Assembly (NCBI GenBank): GCA_965223465.1
Contig: OZ245025.1
Location: 1,550,001 to 1,614,000, forward strand
DNA length: 64,000 bases
Direction: 5' to 3'
Origin: JAAELZ01 sp965223465
GTDB lineage: Bacteria > Pseudomonadota > Gammaproteobacteria > Arenicellales > Poriferihabitantaceae
A program made the position numbers and the translations under genes. The notes beneath the pieces were generated by a model, which was given only the letters and a program-made list of their open reading frames with translations, ran no database searches and was not told the origin of the DNA. Below, one piece after another: positions 24,706-34,484 of this stretch; the first letter of the stretch is position 1, and each line of letters starts with the position of its first letter.

Positions 24706-25794
24706 CTAAGCGCGCTTTTTCTGCTGCATAATTGATTTCACCAGCTTACCAAATCGCTTATCTTTTTGCCTTTTTTCAAGATAAGACATTTCGTTATATC
24801 TCGATTCCTTTTGCATACGTAGGTAATTATTCACCCGTTTGTCAGATAACCGTCCATCGCTGACTGCTGCCAATATTGCGCAACCCAACTCATGGACATG
24901 GGTACAATCGTTGAACTTACACTGTTGAGATAAGGCAGTGATTTCAGAGAAAGTTTGGTCAAGGCCCGAATCTACTGACATATTACCTAGTTCACGCATA
25001 CCCGGCGTATCAATAATCATCGCACCATTGCTAAGTTGAGTTAGTTGACGGCGGGTGGTGGTATGCCGCCCTTTGCTATCCTTGCCTCTTACCGGCCTGG
25101 TCGCAAAATCCGCACCAGGCTCAATGCGGTTTAATAACGTTGTTTTACCCACTCCGGAAGAACCTAATAGACAATACGTTTTGGTCGGACGAAACAGGCT
25201 TTTGATTTTATCCAGATTAACTCTGCTTTTATTACTAAACGGAATAAGCTGAACATCTGTTATTACCTGTCTAATGACGTCCATATGATGTGCTATCTGG
25301 GCTGTAGAGAGAAGATCGCTTTTACTCAATAGAATAACAGGTAAAATGCCACTTTCGTTGATCATCACTAAATAACGCTCTAGGCGCCTTGGGTTAAAGT
25401 TATGATCAAGCGACTGAATAATAAACGCGGCATCAACGTTAGCCGCAATTAGCTGAAATTCAATTCTTTTACTAGCAGTTTTGCGCTTTATAAGCGATTT
25501 TCTAGTTACTATATCATGCACGATCGCACGACTATCATCATCGTAGAAACTGGCAAGCACCCAATCTCCAGTGGTTGGCAGCATCAATGGTGACTCGCAC
25601 GCATACAATAATTTGCCCGCGAGTTGTGCGAAAACAGCACCCTCTCCCTTGCTAATTTGATAACTTTCCTTGTGCACCGAAACCACCCTTGCAAGCTCAT
25701 GACCGAGAAGACTCAAATCATCAAGATCCACCTTAAACCAACTGTTGTAGCCAAGATGTTTTAAATTTGCGATGCCAGCACCCATATTGTGCAT
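24706..25794 (-). CDS. rsgA: Ribosome small-subunit-dependent GTPase A
   Basis: A circularly permuted GTPase that helps late 30S subunit maturation. The order of motifs is diagnostic: an OB-fold (residues 1-105), G4 LLSKSDL near 157, G1 GSSGVGKTTLLN near 220, G3 DTPGMRELG near 267, then a zinc-binding C-terminal region with C...CTHVHELGC. The 362 residues are close to the family length. The basic C-terminus ends in KSIMQQKKRA. An additional diverged RsgA-like copy elsewhere in the genome is possible. Confidence 0.92.
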   Translation of the reverse strand: MHNMGAGIANLKHLGYNSWFKVDLDDLSLLGHELARVVSVHKESYQISKGEGAVFAQLAGKLLYACESPLMLPTTGDWVLASFYDDDSRAIVHDIVTRKSLIKRKTASKRIEFQLIAANVDAAFIIQSLDHNFNPRRLERYLVMINESGILPVILLSKSDLLSTAQIAHHMDVIRQVITDVQLIPFSNKSRVNLDKIKSLFRPTKTYCLLGSSGVGKTTLLNRIEPGADFATRPVRGKDSKGRHTTTRRQLTQLSNGAMIIDTPGMRELGNMSVDSGLDQTFSEITALSQQCKFNDCTHVHELGCAILAAVSDGRLSDKRVNNYLRMQKESRYNEMSYLEKRQKDKRFGKLVKSIMQQKKRA

Positions 25795-25921
25795 TGTACG
25801 TCAAAGTCTGTTCAAGCCTGTTGTTAATATAAAAATTTCATCAGCTTCATCTAACAGGCTCTGTTGTGTTGGGGCAAACAATACCGTATAAAGAATGAAG
25901 GCTCTAATTGAGGATGAAATC

Positions 25922-26317
25922 ATGTCAAAGCAGATTATAGTTAGGCACACTTTATCACATGCAGTGATCTTTGTGACAGTACTCTCAATATGTACTGGTA
26001 ACGCACTTGCCGCAGGTAGTTACGGTACCATCGCGTTTTCCCCGTCAACTGGCGGTAATGGTTACGCCTTCGGGCTTGCCTCAGTAGAATCAGCAGAACA
26101 AGTCGCCATAAGCGAATGTGAAAAGTACTCACATAGCGGTGATTGCCTGAGCGTTGTGACAACTAATAAAGGTTGCGCCGCATTGGCAGTGGGTGTTAAT
26201 TCCTATGGTAGTGCACAGGGGGTAGATCAGAACGCAGCACAATACGCAGCACTTAAAAACTGTCAGTCAGCAGGCAGTGGAGAAAACTGTCGTATTATAC
26301 GCTGGCTGTGTCATTAA
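25922..26317 (+). CDS. Secreted DUF4189-domain protein
   Basis: About 131 residues with a signal peptide ending at NALAAG, then a compact cysteine-containing domain: GSYGTIAFSPSTGGNGYAFG, repeated A-x2-A-x4-C helices and six cysteines likely to form disulfides. This is the DUF4189 pattern, whose function is unknown. The start is set at the ATG at 25922 because it gives a standard signal peptide; the frame is open nine codons upstream. Confidence 0.8.
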   Translation: MSKQIIVRHTLSHAVIFVTVLSICTGNALAAGSYGTIAFSPSTGGNGYAFGLASVESAEQVAISECEKYSHSGDCLSVVTTNKGCAALAVGVNSYGSAQGVDQNAAQYAALKNCQSAGSGENCRIIRWLCH

Positions 26318-26472
26318 AAAGACTGCTATAAACCATCGCAGTGAATTGCGTAGAGTATTGATTTGAATGGGCGAGGTAGCGGGGCGGCTGCGGCGCCGCA
26401 TTTATTCAGGAGTAATAACACCGTAACCACAAACCCCAGCACTTTCGCACGTCATTATCTGTTGAATCGGGA

Positions 26473-26946
26473 TCACACAAAAGGAGTAAGTTCAACCGTC
26501 CAAGCAAGACTAGACACACAACCATTCACATCAGTAACCTCAACTTCAAAAGGGACATTAATCGCATTGACACCAATGAAATCAGTGAAATCATAGTCAT
26601 TTTCAGGATCCCATAAAATCTGTCCACTTGAACTAATTGTTGCTGAGGCAGGAGACTGAAGGAGTAAAAATATAAACGGTGCTGCTCCGGCTGCCGTAAC
26701 CGTATAATCGTAAGTATCCACTTCAAATCTAAGAGAAGGCGTACCAGGGTCTGTAATTGTCACCGCGTCGGGTGCACAAATGGTGGTTTGTGCGTGTACA
26801 GGTAACATTACAGCATTAATGACTGGCTTGGTCCACTTATTGGGTATTAAGCTCCCTGCCGAGCCAAATAACAAGCCGCCTGTCAGCGCTTTAAACGCCT
26901 TCCTGCGGTATAAATTACGTGGTGAGTTTTTGCGTTTTAAAGTCAT
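26473..26946 (-). CDS. Exported protein with an Ig-like/cadherin-like domain, unknown
   Basis: A 157-residue protein. The basic N-terminus (RRKAFKALTGGLLFGSAGSL) resembles a Tat-type or late-positioned leader, followed by NKWTKPVINAVMLPVHAQ. The rest forms one beta-sandwich with two cysteines (ICAPDAVTITDPG and NGCVSSLAWTVEL). I do not recognise a family. It is on the same strand as the decayed transposase and the large repeat protein, but is separated from them. Confidence 0.65.
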   Translation of the reverse strand: MTLKRKNSPRNLYRRKAFKALTGGLLFGSAGSLIPNKWTKPVINAVMLPVHAQTTICAPDAVTITDPGTPSLRFEVDTYDYTVTAAGAAPFIFLLLQSPASATISSSGQILWDPENDYDFTDFIGVNAINVPFEVEVTDVNGCVSSLAWTVELTPFV

Positions 26947-27070
26947 TAGTTAATTCTCTATAGTGAATTGATATGTAAAAGTTCATACCTGATCGATCAT
27001 GGCAGCAGCGGCAGGACAATATATGACTGGCGTGACAACCACCCGCTTTTCAGAAGCGGTGGATGTCAGG

Positions 27071-27671
27071 TCAAATTCGGTTCACGAACTTGTCCTCCCA
27101 AATCTGTTTGCCGTCGATGCGTGTCTCCATCAGCGTTCGCCCACAGCACATATTGCCCTGGTGCGTTCTACGCTTATTATACTCGATCAGCCACGTATTT
27201 AAATCTGCCTGTAGCTGATCAATGCTTTTGTAGATCATTTTACGAAATGTCACCTGATAAAAATCATTCAAGATGGTGTGATGAAAACGCTCGCAGATGC
27301 CATTGGTTTACGGTGATTTAGCCCTGGTTTTGGTATGATCAATATCATTCACTATCAGATGCAGCTGATAATCATGCTGCTCCACTTTACCGCAATATTC
27401 TGTGCCTCGGTCAGTCAAAATACGCAGCATGGGCAATTTATGCTCTATGAAGAACGACAATACCCTGCCGTTGAGTAAATCCACTACCGCCATCAACAGC
27501 TTGTTTGTAGCGATAAAAGGTGTCACGTGACACGCCCATCATTTTGCAGGCTGGAGCAACATTGCCCAATTCTTCTGCCAGATAAAGCAATCCGACCTTG
27601 TGTTTAATAATTTTATCTGTAGTATGAATCCTGAGGGTTACCTCTTTTGCTTTGATGTTGAAATGAATCAC
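27071..27671 (-). pseudogene. Decayed IS481-type transposase (internal deletion and nonsense mutation)
   Basis: Read on the - strand, the remnant starts with an IS481-like HTH (GNVAPACKMMGVSRDTFYRYKQ). It then jumps out of frame near 27490-27500 into the end of the DDE core (LLNGRVLSFF, LRILTDRGTEYCG, IDHTKTRAKSP). An in-frame TAA follows where the family reads Q before TNG, and the frame continues to EYNKRRTHQGNMCCGRT. The N-terminal half of the catalytic core with the first acidic residue is deleted. Terminal inverted repeats were not identified. The element is inactive and marks past insertion beside the repeat-protein locus. Confidence 0.85.
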
Positions 27672-27811
27672 TTCTATCGAAGCGGGTAACCCTCGCTATA
27701 TCAAGTTCGGCTATGCCTCACTTGATTTAAACAATTTCAGATCTAGTCTAAGCTATTACAATTGATACAACAGGTCTGAAACCCCGGTATTATGGCTGTC
27801 AAGATATTCAT

Positions 27812-30800
27812 CTACGGTTTTGTTAATACCCATTGCTGACCAATATAACCATCGCAAGTGTATTGGTAGGCATGGCCAGTACTGATAACTTCTAGGCAAA
27901 GACCACTAGATTTGGATTTGATTAAATAATTACTTCCATAGTCCTGGATTTCCCATAGTTGATTATCACCTTGATGACACGCCCACTGACCGATCTCACT
28001 ATTTACAGAAGTACTACCACTATTTACATCCAGACATTTCAGACTATCTGCATTAACGATCTCATAGTAATTACCTAATTGCCTTATTTCCCACTCTTGA
28101 TTTAGCGCACCCGTACACGCTCGTTTATATACAGAAAAATTCACATCTGAACCGAGGTTATCCAAACAGTTTCCAGCGTAGGCGCCCTTAATAGTGGTCG
28201 TGGATAATTCAGCTGGTGGCGTGGGTCCATCGGGGCACCACTGAGGACCATCAAACTCGACATCCGTTACCTCAAAACTAATATAGTTATTACCACTGAT
28301 TGTGCCGATGTTCAAATCACAATCCGTTGAGAACCGAGCCTTTATATATTCATATGGATGCTGATTGCCCTGCACCGTGACGACTATCTCTGTTGCCCAG
28401 GCCGGTACATTAAAACTGAACACTGCTCCAACAGGTAACCCATTACCGCTCCTTGAATCGTGCCAGGTATCATACAAAACTTGGCCACCCAATCCACCTG
28501 CTCGAACTCGGATTCGTTCGTTAGTATCAGCATATGATGTACGCCAATTCAATCGCAGACTCATACTGGTAACCCCTTCGGCACAAGGTACACAGTTCGG
28601 ACTGCCTACCGTTACAGTTGAGGTATCTGTGTCACTTACTGTCTGACCATTGCTGGAACCGGTTGCGGTTGCCACGTTGATAAAGCCTTCGACACCAGAC
28701 GTGCTATTAGCTGTAACTTTGAAATTATCAATTTTGAGTGTTTCATTGCTCCCACCATAGTTATGTGTCACCCGAAATCGAACCACTGTGTTAGAAGAGA
28801 TATAAGGTGTGATATTGAAGAGCTCGGACTTACCTGAAGTGTTCGCCCCATAGAGAGTTTTGATGGCAGTGTAGCTCGAACCACCATCGCTTGATATCTC
28901 AAGCGTAACACCGTCGTTGGAATCCACTCCTGAATGGGTAATCCAATCGAAACTCAGTTCCGCTATATCCATTCCAGACAAATCCAGAGACCGACGAACA
29001 CTTGGCTTGTAGCTGGTTCCACCCGGATAATTATAATTGTTCAACCACAATTTCTGATTACTACCGACCAATACTCGCCCGCTGTAAGCACCCCCACCCT
29101 GTGGATCATCTTCTATCCATGGACCACTAAACTGTTCTGTACCGTCATTTCCTAGGTAGGAATAAGCGGGATTAAAATCGTCTTTCCACAGTTTCGTGAT
29201 CGGCTCGTCGGGCGTTAGTGTGGTCGTACAAATATAGCTAACACTTTCACCGACCTCCATTGAGCCAATCGTACGGTTACAAGCCGGAACTAATGGGTCA
29301 TTGACCACAACATTGGTTAAATTAACCATGCCATTATTGGTAACCACAATTTCAAAATCGACAACTGACCCTGGTAAGAATTCACGACTATCCGGCCCTT
29401 CTATTTGCTTACGAATGTCAATACTCGGCTTTCCTGGTACCGGCACATCTTCATCATCCGTTGTCGGTGGGGTCTCATCACTATCCGCTGTACCCACATT
29501 ATGGATCGTCGTGCCCAGATCACTCGCCTGTACCACATAGCTGGTCTCCAGCACACAGGTGTCATTTGGCACTACCAATCCACAAGTCGTACTATCTCCC
29601 GTCAAGTCATCACTCACCACAACATTGGTTAAATTAGCTGTACCATTGTTGGTCGCAGTGATCGTATACATCAGCGTATCACCTACACTCACATCACCCG
29701 ATCCATCTTCATCAGCATTGTTGGTTAATTCCTTGACGACCGTCAGGCTCGGATCAGGTACCGGCACATCTTCATCATCCGTTGTCGGTGGGGTCTCATC
29801 ACTATCCGCTGTACCCACATTATGGATCGTCGTGCCCAGATCACTCGCCTGTACCACATAGCTAGTCTCCAGCACACAGGTGTCATTTGGCACTACCAAT
29901 CCACAAGTCGTACTATCTCCCGTCAAGTCATCACTCACCACAACATTGGTTAAATTAGCTGTACCATTGTTGGTCGCAGTAATCGTATACATCAGCGTAT
30001 CACCTACACTCACATCACCCGATCCATCTTCATCAGCATTGTTGGTTAATTCCTTGACGACCGTCAGGCTCGGATCAGGTACCGGCACATCTTCATCATC
30101 CGTTGTCGGTGGGGTCTCATCACTATCCGCTGTACCCACATTATGGATCGTCGTGCCCAGATCACTCGCCTGTACCACATAGCTAGTCTCCAGCACACAG
30201 GTGTCATTTGGCACTACCAATCCACAAGTCGTACTATCTCCCGTCAAGTCATCACTCACCACAACATTGGTTAAATTAGCTGTACCATTGTTGGTCGCAG
30301 TGATCGTATACATCAGCGTATCACCTACACTCACATCACCCGATCCATCTTCATCAGCATTGTTGGTTAATTCCTTGACGACCGTCAGGCTCGGATCAGG
30401 TACCGGCACATCTTCATCATCCGTTGTCGGTGGGGTCTCATCACTATCCGCTGTACCCACATTATGGATCGTCGTGCCCAGATCACTCGCCTGTACCACA
30501 TAGCTAGTCTCCAGCACACAGGTGTCATTTGGCACTACCAATCCACAAGTCGTACTATCTCCCGTCAAGTCATCACTCACCACAACATTGGTTAAATTAG
30601 CTGTACCATTGTTGGTCGCAGTGATCGTATACATCAGCGTATCACCTACACTCACATCACCCGATCCATCTTCATCAGCATTGTTGGTTAATTCCTTGAC
30701 GACCGTCAGGCTCGGATCAGGTACCGGCACATCTTCATCATCCGTTGTCGGTGGGGTCTCATCACTATCCGCTGTACCCACATTATGGATCGTCGTGCCC

Positions 30801-32113
30801 AGATCACTCGCCTGTACCACATAGCTAGTCTCCAGCACACAGGTGTCATTTGGCACTACCAATCCACAAGTCGTACTATCTCCCGTCAAGTCATCACTCA
30901 CCACAACATTGGTTAAATTAGCTGTACCATTGTTGGTCGCAGTGATCGTATACATCAGCGTATCACCTACACTCACATCACCCGATCCATCTTCATCAGC
31001 ATTGTTGGTTAATTCCTTGACGACCGTCAGGCTCGGATCAGGTACCGGCACATCTTCATCATCATCCGTTGTCGGTGGGGTCTCATCACTATCCGCTGTA
31101 CCCACATTATGGATCGTCGTGCCCAGATCACTCGCCTGTACCACATAGCTAGTCTCCAGCACACAGGTGTCATTTGGCACTACCAATCCACAAGTCGTAC
31201 TATCTCCCGTCAAGTCATCACTCACCACAACATTGGTTAAATTAGCTGTACCATTGTTGGTCGCAGTGATCGTATACATCAGCGTATCACCTACACTCAC
31301 ATCACCCGATCCATCTTCATCAGCATTGTTGGTTAATTCCTTGACGACCGTCAGGCTCGGATCAGGTACCGGCACATCTTCATCATCCGTTGTCGGTGGG
31401 GTCTCATCACTATCCGCTGTACCCACATTATGGATCGTCGTGCCCAGATCACTCGCCTGTACCACATAGCTAGTCTCCAGCACACAGGTGTCATTTGGCA
31501 CTACCAATCCACAAGTCGTACTATCTCCCGTCAAGTCATCACTCACCACAACATTGGTTAAATTAGCTGTACCATTGTTGGTCGCAGTGATCGTATACAT
31601 CAGCGTATCACCTACACTCACATCACCCGATCCATCTTCATCAGCATTGTTGGTTAATTCCTTGACGACCGTCAGGCTCGGATCAGGTACCGGCACATCT
31701 TCATCATCCGTTGTCGGTGGGGTCTCATCACTATCCGCTGTACCCACATTATGGATCGTCGTGCCCAGATCACTCGCCTGTACCACATAGCTAGTCTCCA
31801 GCACACAGGTGTCATTTGGCACTACCAATCCACAAGTCGTACTATCTCCCGTCAAGTCATCACTCACTACAACATTATTAAGATCAATATTGCCTGTGTT
31901 GGTCGCTGTGATTGTGTACATCAGCGTATCACCTACACTCACATCACCCGATCCATCTTCATCAGCATTGTTGGTTAATTCCTTAACGACCATCAAACCC
32001 GGATCGGGAACCAGTACATAGAACCCATCATTCTCTACCGCAGCTCGTCGTCGTGGTCGGGTCCGTACCCTCGGTCTGTGTCGCACCCGCAGGATAATCC
32101 GGATCAGACTCAT
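27812..32113 (-). CDS. C-terminal part of a giant secreted DUF11-repeat protein with ricin-type lectin end (frame broken near 32043)
   Basis: An open frame of 1433 codons, of which those before about base 32043 are out-of-frame noise (RPRVRTRPRRRA). The true product would continue the upstream gene at 32028-34484 if one base were removed. In order it contains eight nearly identical DUF11 domains of 107 residues (each with NADEDGSGDVSVGDTLMYT), one diverged DUF11 domain (KPSIDIRKQIEGPDSREF), a beta-sandwich region (about 1000-1200), and a C-terminal ricin B-type lectin trefoil with repeated QxW (LNQEWEI, DNQLWEI, GQQWVL). The family is extracellular or cell-surface; lectin and repeats suggest adhesion or matrix binding. 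No sorting motif is visible. Together the two parts would make about 2220 residues. Confidence 0.8.
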   Translation of the reverse strand: MSLIRIILRVRHRPRVRTRPRRRAAVENDGFYVLVPDPGLMVVKELTNNADEDGSGDVSVGDTLMYTITATNTGNIDLNNVVVSDDLTGDSTTCGLVVPNDTCVLETSYVVQASDLGTTIHNVGTADSDETPPTTDDEDVPVPDPSLTVVKELTNNADEDGSGDVSVGDTLMYTITATNNGTANLTNVVVSDDLTGDSTTCGLVVPNDTCVLETSYVVQASDLGTTIHNVGTADSDETPPTTDDEDVPVPDPSLTVVKELTNNADEDGSGDVSVGDTLMYTITATNNGTANLTNVVVSDDLTGDSTTCGLVVPNDTCVLETSYVVQASDLGTTIHNVGTADSDETPPTTDDDEDVPVPDPSLTVVKELTNNADEDGSGDVSVGDTLMYTITATNNGTANLTNVVVSDDLTGDSTTCGLVVPNDTCVLETSYVVQASDLGTTIHNVGTADSDETPPTTDDEDVPVPDPSLTVVKELTNNADEDGSGDVSVGDTLMYTITATNNGTANLTNVVVSDDLTGDSTTCGLVVPNDTCVLETSYVVQASDLGTTIHNVGTADSDETPPTTDDEDVPVPDPSLTVVKELTNNADEDGSGDVSVGDTLMYTITATNNGTANLTNVVVSDDLTGDSTTCGLVVPNDTCVLETSYVVQASDLGTTIHNVGTADSDETPPTTDDEDVPVPDPSLTVVKELTNNADEDGSGDVSVGDTLMYTITATNNGTANLTNVVVSDDLTGDSTTCGLVVPNDTCVLETSYVVQASDLGTTIHNVGTADSDETPPTTDDEDVPVPDPSLTVVKELTNNADEDGSGDVSVGDTLMYTITATNNGTANLTNVVVSDDLTGDSTTCGLVVPNDTCVLETSYVVQASDLGTTIHNVGTADSDETPPTTDDEDVPVPGKPSIDIRKQIEGPDSREFLPGSVVDFEIVVTNNGMVNLTNVVVNDPLVPACNRTIGSMEVGESVSYICTTTLTPDEPITKLWKDDFNPAYSYLGNDGTEQFSGPWIEDDPQGGGAYSGRVLVGSNQKLWLNNYNYPGGTSYKPSVRRSLDLSGMDIAELSFDWITHSGVDSNDGVTLEISSDGGSSYTAIKTLYGANTSGKSELFNITPYISSNTVVRFRVTHNYGGSNETLKIDNFKVTANSTSGVEGFINVATATGSSNGQTVSDTDTSTVTVGSPNCVPCAEGVTSMSLRLNWRTSYADTNERIRVRAGGLGGQVLYDTWHDSRSGNGLPVGAVFSFNVPAWATEIVVTVQGNQHPYEYIKARFSTDCDLNIGTISGNNYISFEVTDVEFDGPQWCPDGPTPPAELSTTTIKGAYAGNCLDNLGSDVNFSVYKRACTGALNQEWEIRQLGNYYEIVNADSLKCLDVNSGSTSVNSEIGQWACHQGDNQLWEIQDYGSNYLIKSKSSGLCLEVISTGHAYQYTCDGYIGQQWVLTKP
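29437..32000 (-). repeat. Tandem array of eight 321-bp coding repeats
   Basis: Eight units encoding DUF11 domains follow one another with a period of 321 bp; one unit is 324 bp because of an extra ATC (Asp) near 31064. Units in the middle are almost base-for-base identical, including silent positions, while the last copy (about 31868-31960) has diverged. This indicates recent unequal exchange or gene conversion. The copy number in an assembly of such an array may be unreliable. Confidence 0.95.
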
Positions 32114-32605
32114 CTATATCCGTAATCGTATCTCCCGGCGGAACCGTGGCCGTGTAATTACCATTACCATCCGTACTCACCGTCTGTACATCACCATTAC
32201 TATCGGTGATCACTACATCTACATTCGCCAGATCAGGCTCACCCGCATCCTGACTACCATTACCATTGGTGTCGATATATAAATGTCCGTTGATCTGGGC
32301 CGGAACATAAAAACCATCGTTCTCTGTAAAAGTATCACCACCCGCTACCGCAGTCGTCGTGGTCGGGTCCGTACCCTCAGTCTGTGTCGCACCCGCAGGA
32401 TAATCCGGATCAGACTCATCTATATCCGTAATCGTATCTCCCGGCGGAACCGTGGCCGTGTAATTACCATTACCATCCGTACTCACCGTCTGTACATCAC
32501 CATTACTATCGGTGATCACTACATCTACATTCGCCAGATCAGGCTCACCCGCATCCTGACTACCATTACCATTGGTGTCGATATATAAGTGTCCGTTGAT
32601 CTGGG
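32019..32605 (-). repeat. Two tandem copies of an SdrD B-like domain coding unit (~306 bp)
   Basis: Two near-identical copies run head to tail, at about 32294-32599 and 32019-32293. The downstream copy lacks 21 bases (in frame) and carries four extra bases in its TCG run. Those four bases are the frameshift that separates the two large reading frames. Confidence 0.85.
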
Positions 32606-34484
32606 CCCGTAACGCTACCGGAACATCCTCAGGATCAATGACGGGTGGAGTCTGATCACTATCCGCTGTACCTACATTGTGAATGGTCGTGCCCGCATCC
32701 TCAGGCTGTACTACATAACTGGTCTCTAATACGCAGGTATCACCTGGCGCGACCAGTGTACAACTCGTGCTTGCTCCAGTTAAATCATCGTCAACCACAA
32801 CGTTGGTTAAATTAGCCGTACCATTGTTAGTCGCAGTAAGCGTGTACATCAATGTATCGCCCACGCTTACATCCCCTGAACCATCTTCATCCGCATTGCC
32901 TGTCAAATCTTTCACAATTATCAAGCTGGGTATGGGCACCGGAACATCTTCAGGATCAGACACAGGATCAGTCTCATCGCTATCCGCTGTACCCACATTA
33001 TGAATAGTGGTACCTAACTCACCTACCTGCACCACATAGCTGGTTTCCAATACGCAAGTATCTCCAACTGTCACCAACGCGCATGTCGTGCTATCGCCAG
33101 TTAGGTCATCACTCACCACTACGTTGCTTAAACTAATCGTTCCGTCATTGGTGGCCGTAATTGTGTACATAAGCGTATCACCTACGCTTACATCTTGTGA
33201 ACCGTCTTCATCCGCGTTACTGGCTAAATCTTTAACCACCGCAAGTGATGCAATCTGCTCATTTCGTACGTCGCAGGTCACGAGTTCATTGGCCCCGACA
33301 ATCACACTTTCCAGTAACAACATTTGAAAGCTCTGTTCAACAATACCGTCTGGGTTAAAAGTTCTACGTATGCAATTCGCGTCAACGAATGAATAATCAA
33401 GTAATGTTTCATCCCAGGTAAAGATTGAATCTACTTGCAATGGATTAATCAGGTCGCCCAATGTCCATTGAAAATGAACGCTCCCGTCTGCGTTGGTCAC
33501 CGCTGATTGTGTCGGGTTGGTGCTGCCAAGATTAGGTAATCTCCATATCACTTCAGTACCAAATTGGCTTGGCTCGACCGTTGAGGTAAACTCCCAGTTC
33601 TGCTCTGGGGTAAACTCAGTTTCATCATAATCTTTGGTGAATTTCGTAAATGTCACCGCAGGCGTGCACGCAGATAAGGCCACGTCGCGCAATGCAATCG
33701 CCAAATCTTCAAATTCTTCAACGGTAATTACATCGGTCAGCGCGGGATGATAATCGTCGACGTCGTCAATCAAATCTGGGCCAGAAATCCCGATTAATCG
33801 ATCTAGTTGACTTTGACTGTCTATATTAGGGCCCGCACCAATCGCTAGAATATGTATACCGGCTAATTTGACTTCATCAGCAGCAGGTAGCGCCTGGTTA
33901 TACGATGTCAGTATATTTCCTGTATTGGCGCTGGAACCTGTTCCACCGACGGTTGTATTGTCTGGATCAACCAAATAATATGTTGGATCACCATCAGTAA
34001 AAAATACTGCCAACGGGGTTGGGTCTGTTACTATTTCACGAAGCGCTGCCTCCCAGTTAGTACCGCGCTCATGCCCTCGGTAGTTAGAGGGATCATATCC
34101 TGTGTCGGGGTTGTTGGCGACGTCATAGATATAATCCTCAAAATCACTAATATTATCGCTGGTCACTTCCGTTAATGGGAATCCAGTGCGTGCATCCCTG
34201 TTAAACTCAACGATCCGCACTCTTGCACCCGTATCTCGAACCGCAAGAATAAATGCTCTCGCTGCGTCCCTGACCTGGTCTATAGCGCCTGCGAGCTGGA
34301 TGGACCCGGATTCATCAAGAACCAAAGTTACATCCATGCCGCAGGACCATTCCAGATCTGGATTATCGACCTGCTGAGCGAATGCGCTATTGCCTATTGG
34401 TAAGAAGATAAATGCCGCAACCAAGAGCGTTAGAAACCTAACTACGACAGGTGAAAACTTAGTTTTATAGAACGTTCTATCCAT
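32028..34484 (-). CDS. N-terminal part of the giant secreted protein: signal peptide, VWA, DUF11 and SdrD B-like domains
   Basis: About 818 residues from the ATG at 34484, preceded by a GGGG-containing ribosome-binding region. A signal peptide ends at NSAFAQ. A von Willebrand A domain (residues 48-260) carries the MIDAS motif D57-E-S59-G-S61. Next come a beta domain (FTKDYDETEFTPEQNW onward), two DUF11 domains, and two near-identical SdrD B-like domains with Asp/Asn-rich calcium-type loops (DTNGNGSQDAGEPD). The frame ends early at TTTTSCGRE because of one extra base in a TCG-rich stretch near 32043; the 27812-32113 frame continues the protein. Either the gene is split or switched, or the sequence has an error. 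Confidence 0.85.
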   Translation of the reverse strand: MDRTFYKTKFSPVVVRFLTLLVAAFIFLPIGNSAFAQQVDNPDLEWSCGMDVTLVLDESGSIQLAGAIDQVRDAARAFILAVRDTGARVRIVEFNRDARTGFPLTEVTSDNISDFEDYIYDVANNPDTGYDPSNYRGHERGTNWEAALREIVTDPTPLAVFFTDGDPTYYLVDPDNTTVGGTGSSANTGNILTSYNQALPAADEVKLAGIHILAIGAGPNIDSQSQLDRLIGISGPDLIDDVDDYHPALTDVITVEEFEDLAIALRDVALSACTPAVTFTKFTKDYDETEFTPEQNWEFTSTVEPSQFGTEVIWRLPNLGSTNPTQSAVTNADGSVHFQWTLGDLINPLQVDSIFTWDETLLDYSFVDANCIRRTFNPDGIVEQSFQMLLLESVIVGANELVTCDVRNEQIASLAVVKDLASNADEDGSQDVSVGDTLMYTITATNDGTISLSNVVVSDDLTGDSTTCALVTVGDTCVLETSYVVQVGELGTTIHNVGTADSDETDPVSDPEDVPVPIPSLIIVKDLTGNADEDGSGDVSVGDTLMYTLTATNNGTANLTNVVVDDDLTGASTSCTLVAPGDTCVLETSYVVQPEDAGTTIHNVGTADSDQTPPVIDPEDVPVALRAQINGHLYIDTNGNGSQDAGEPDLANVDVVITDSNGDVQTVSTDGNGNYTATVPPGDTITDIDESDPDYPAGATQTEGTDPTTTTAVAGGDTFTENDGFYVPAQINGHLYIDTNGNGSQDAGEPDLANVDVVITDSNGDVQTVSTDGNGNYTATVPPGDTITDIDESDPDYPAGATQTEGTDPTTTTSCGRE

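Noticed and set aside
25860..25882. Hairpin CAACAG-GCT-CTGTTG as a terminator between rsgA and the DUF4189 gene
   Set aside because: Both flanking genes point away from it, and no T-run follows the stem on either strand.
29437..32000. A CRISPR-like regular array
   Set aside because: The repeats are 321 bp, coding throughout, and have no unique spacers between short repeats.
29559..32021. Series of ~100-codon open frames on the + strand, repeating every 321 bases
   Set aside because: They are the antisense shadow of the DUF11 repeats on the - strand. Their identity to each other simply copies the repeat array, and they lack start signals of their own.
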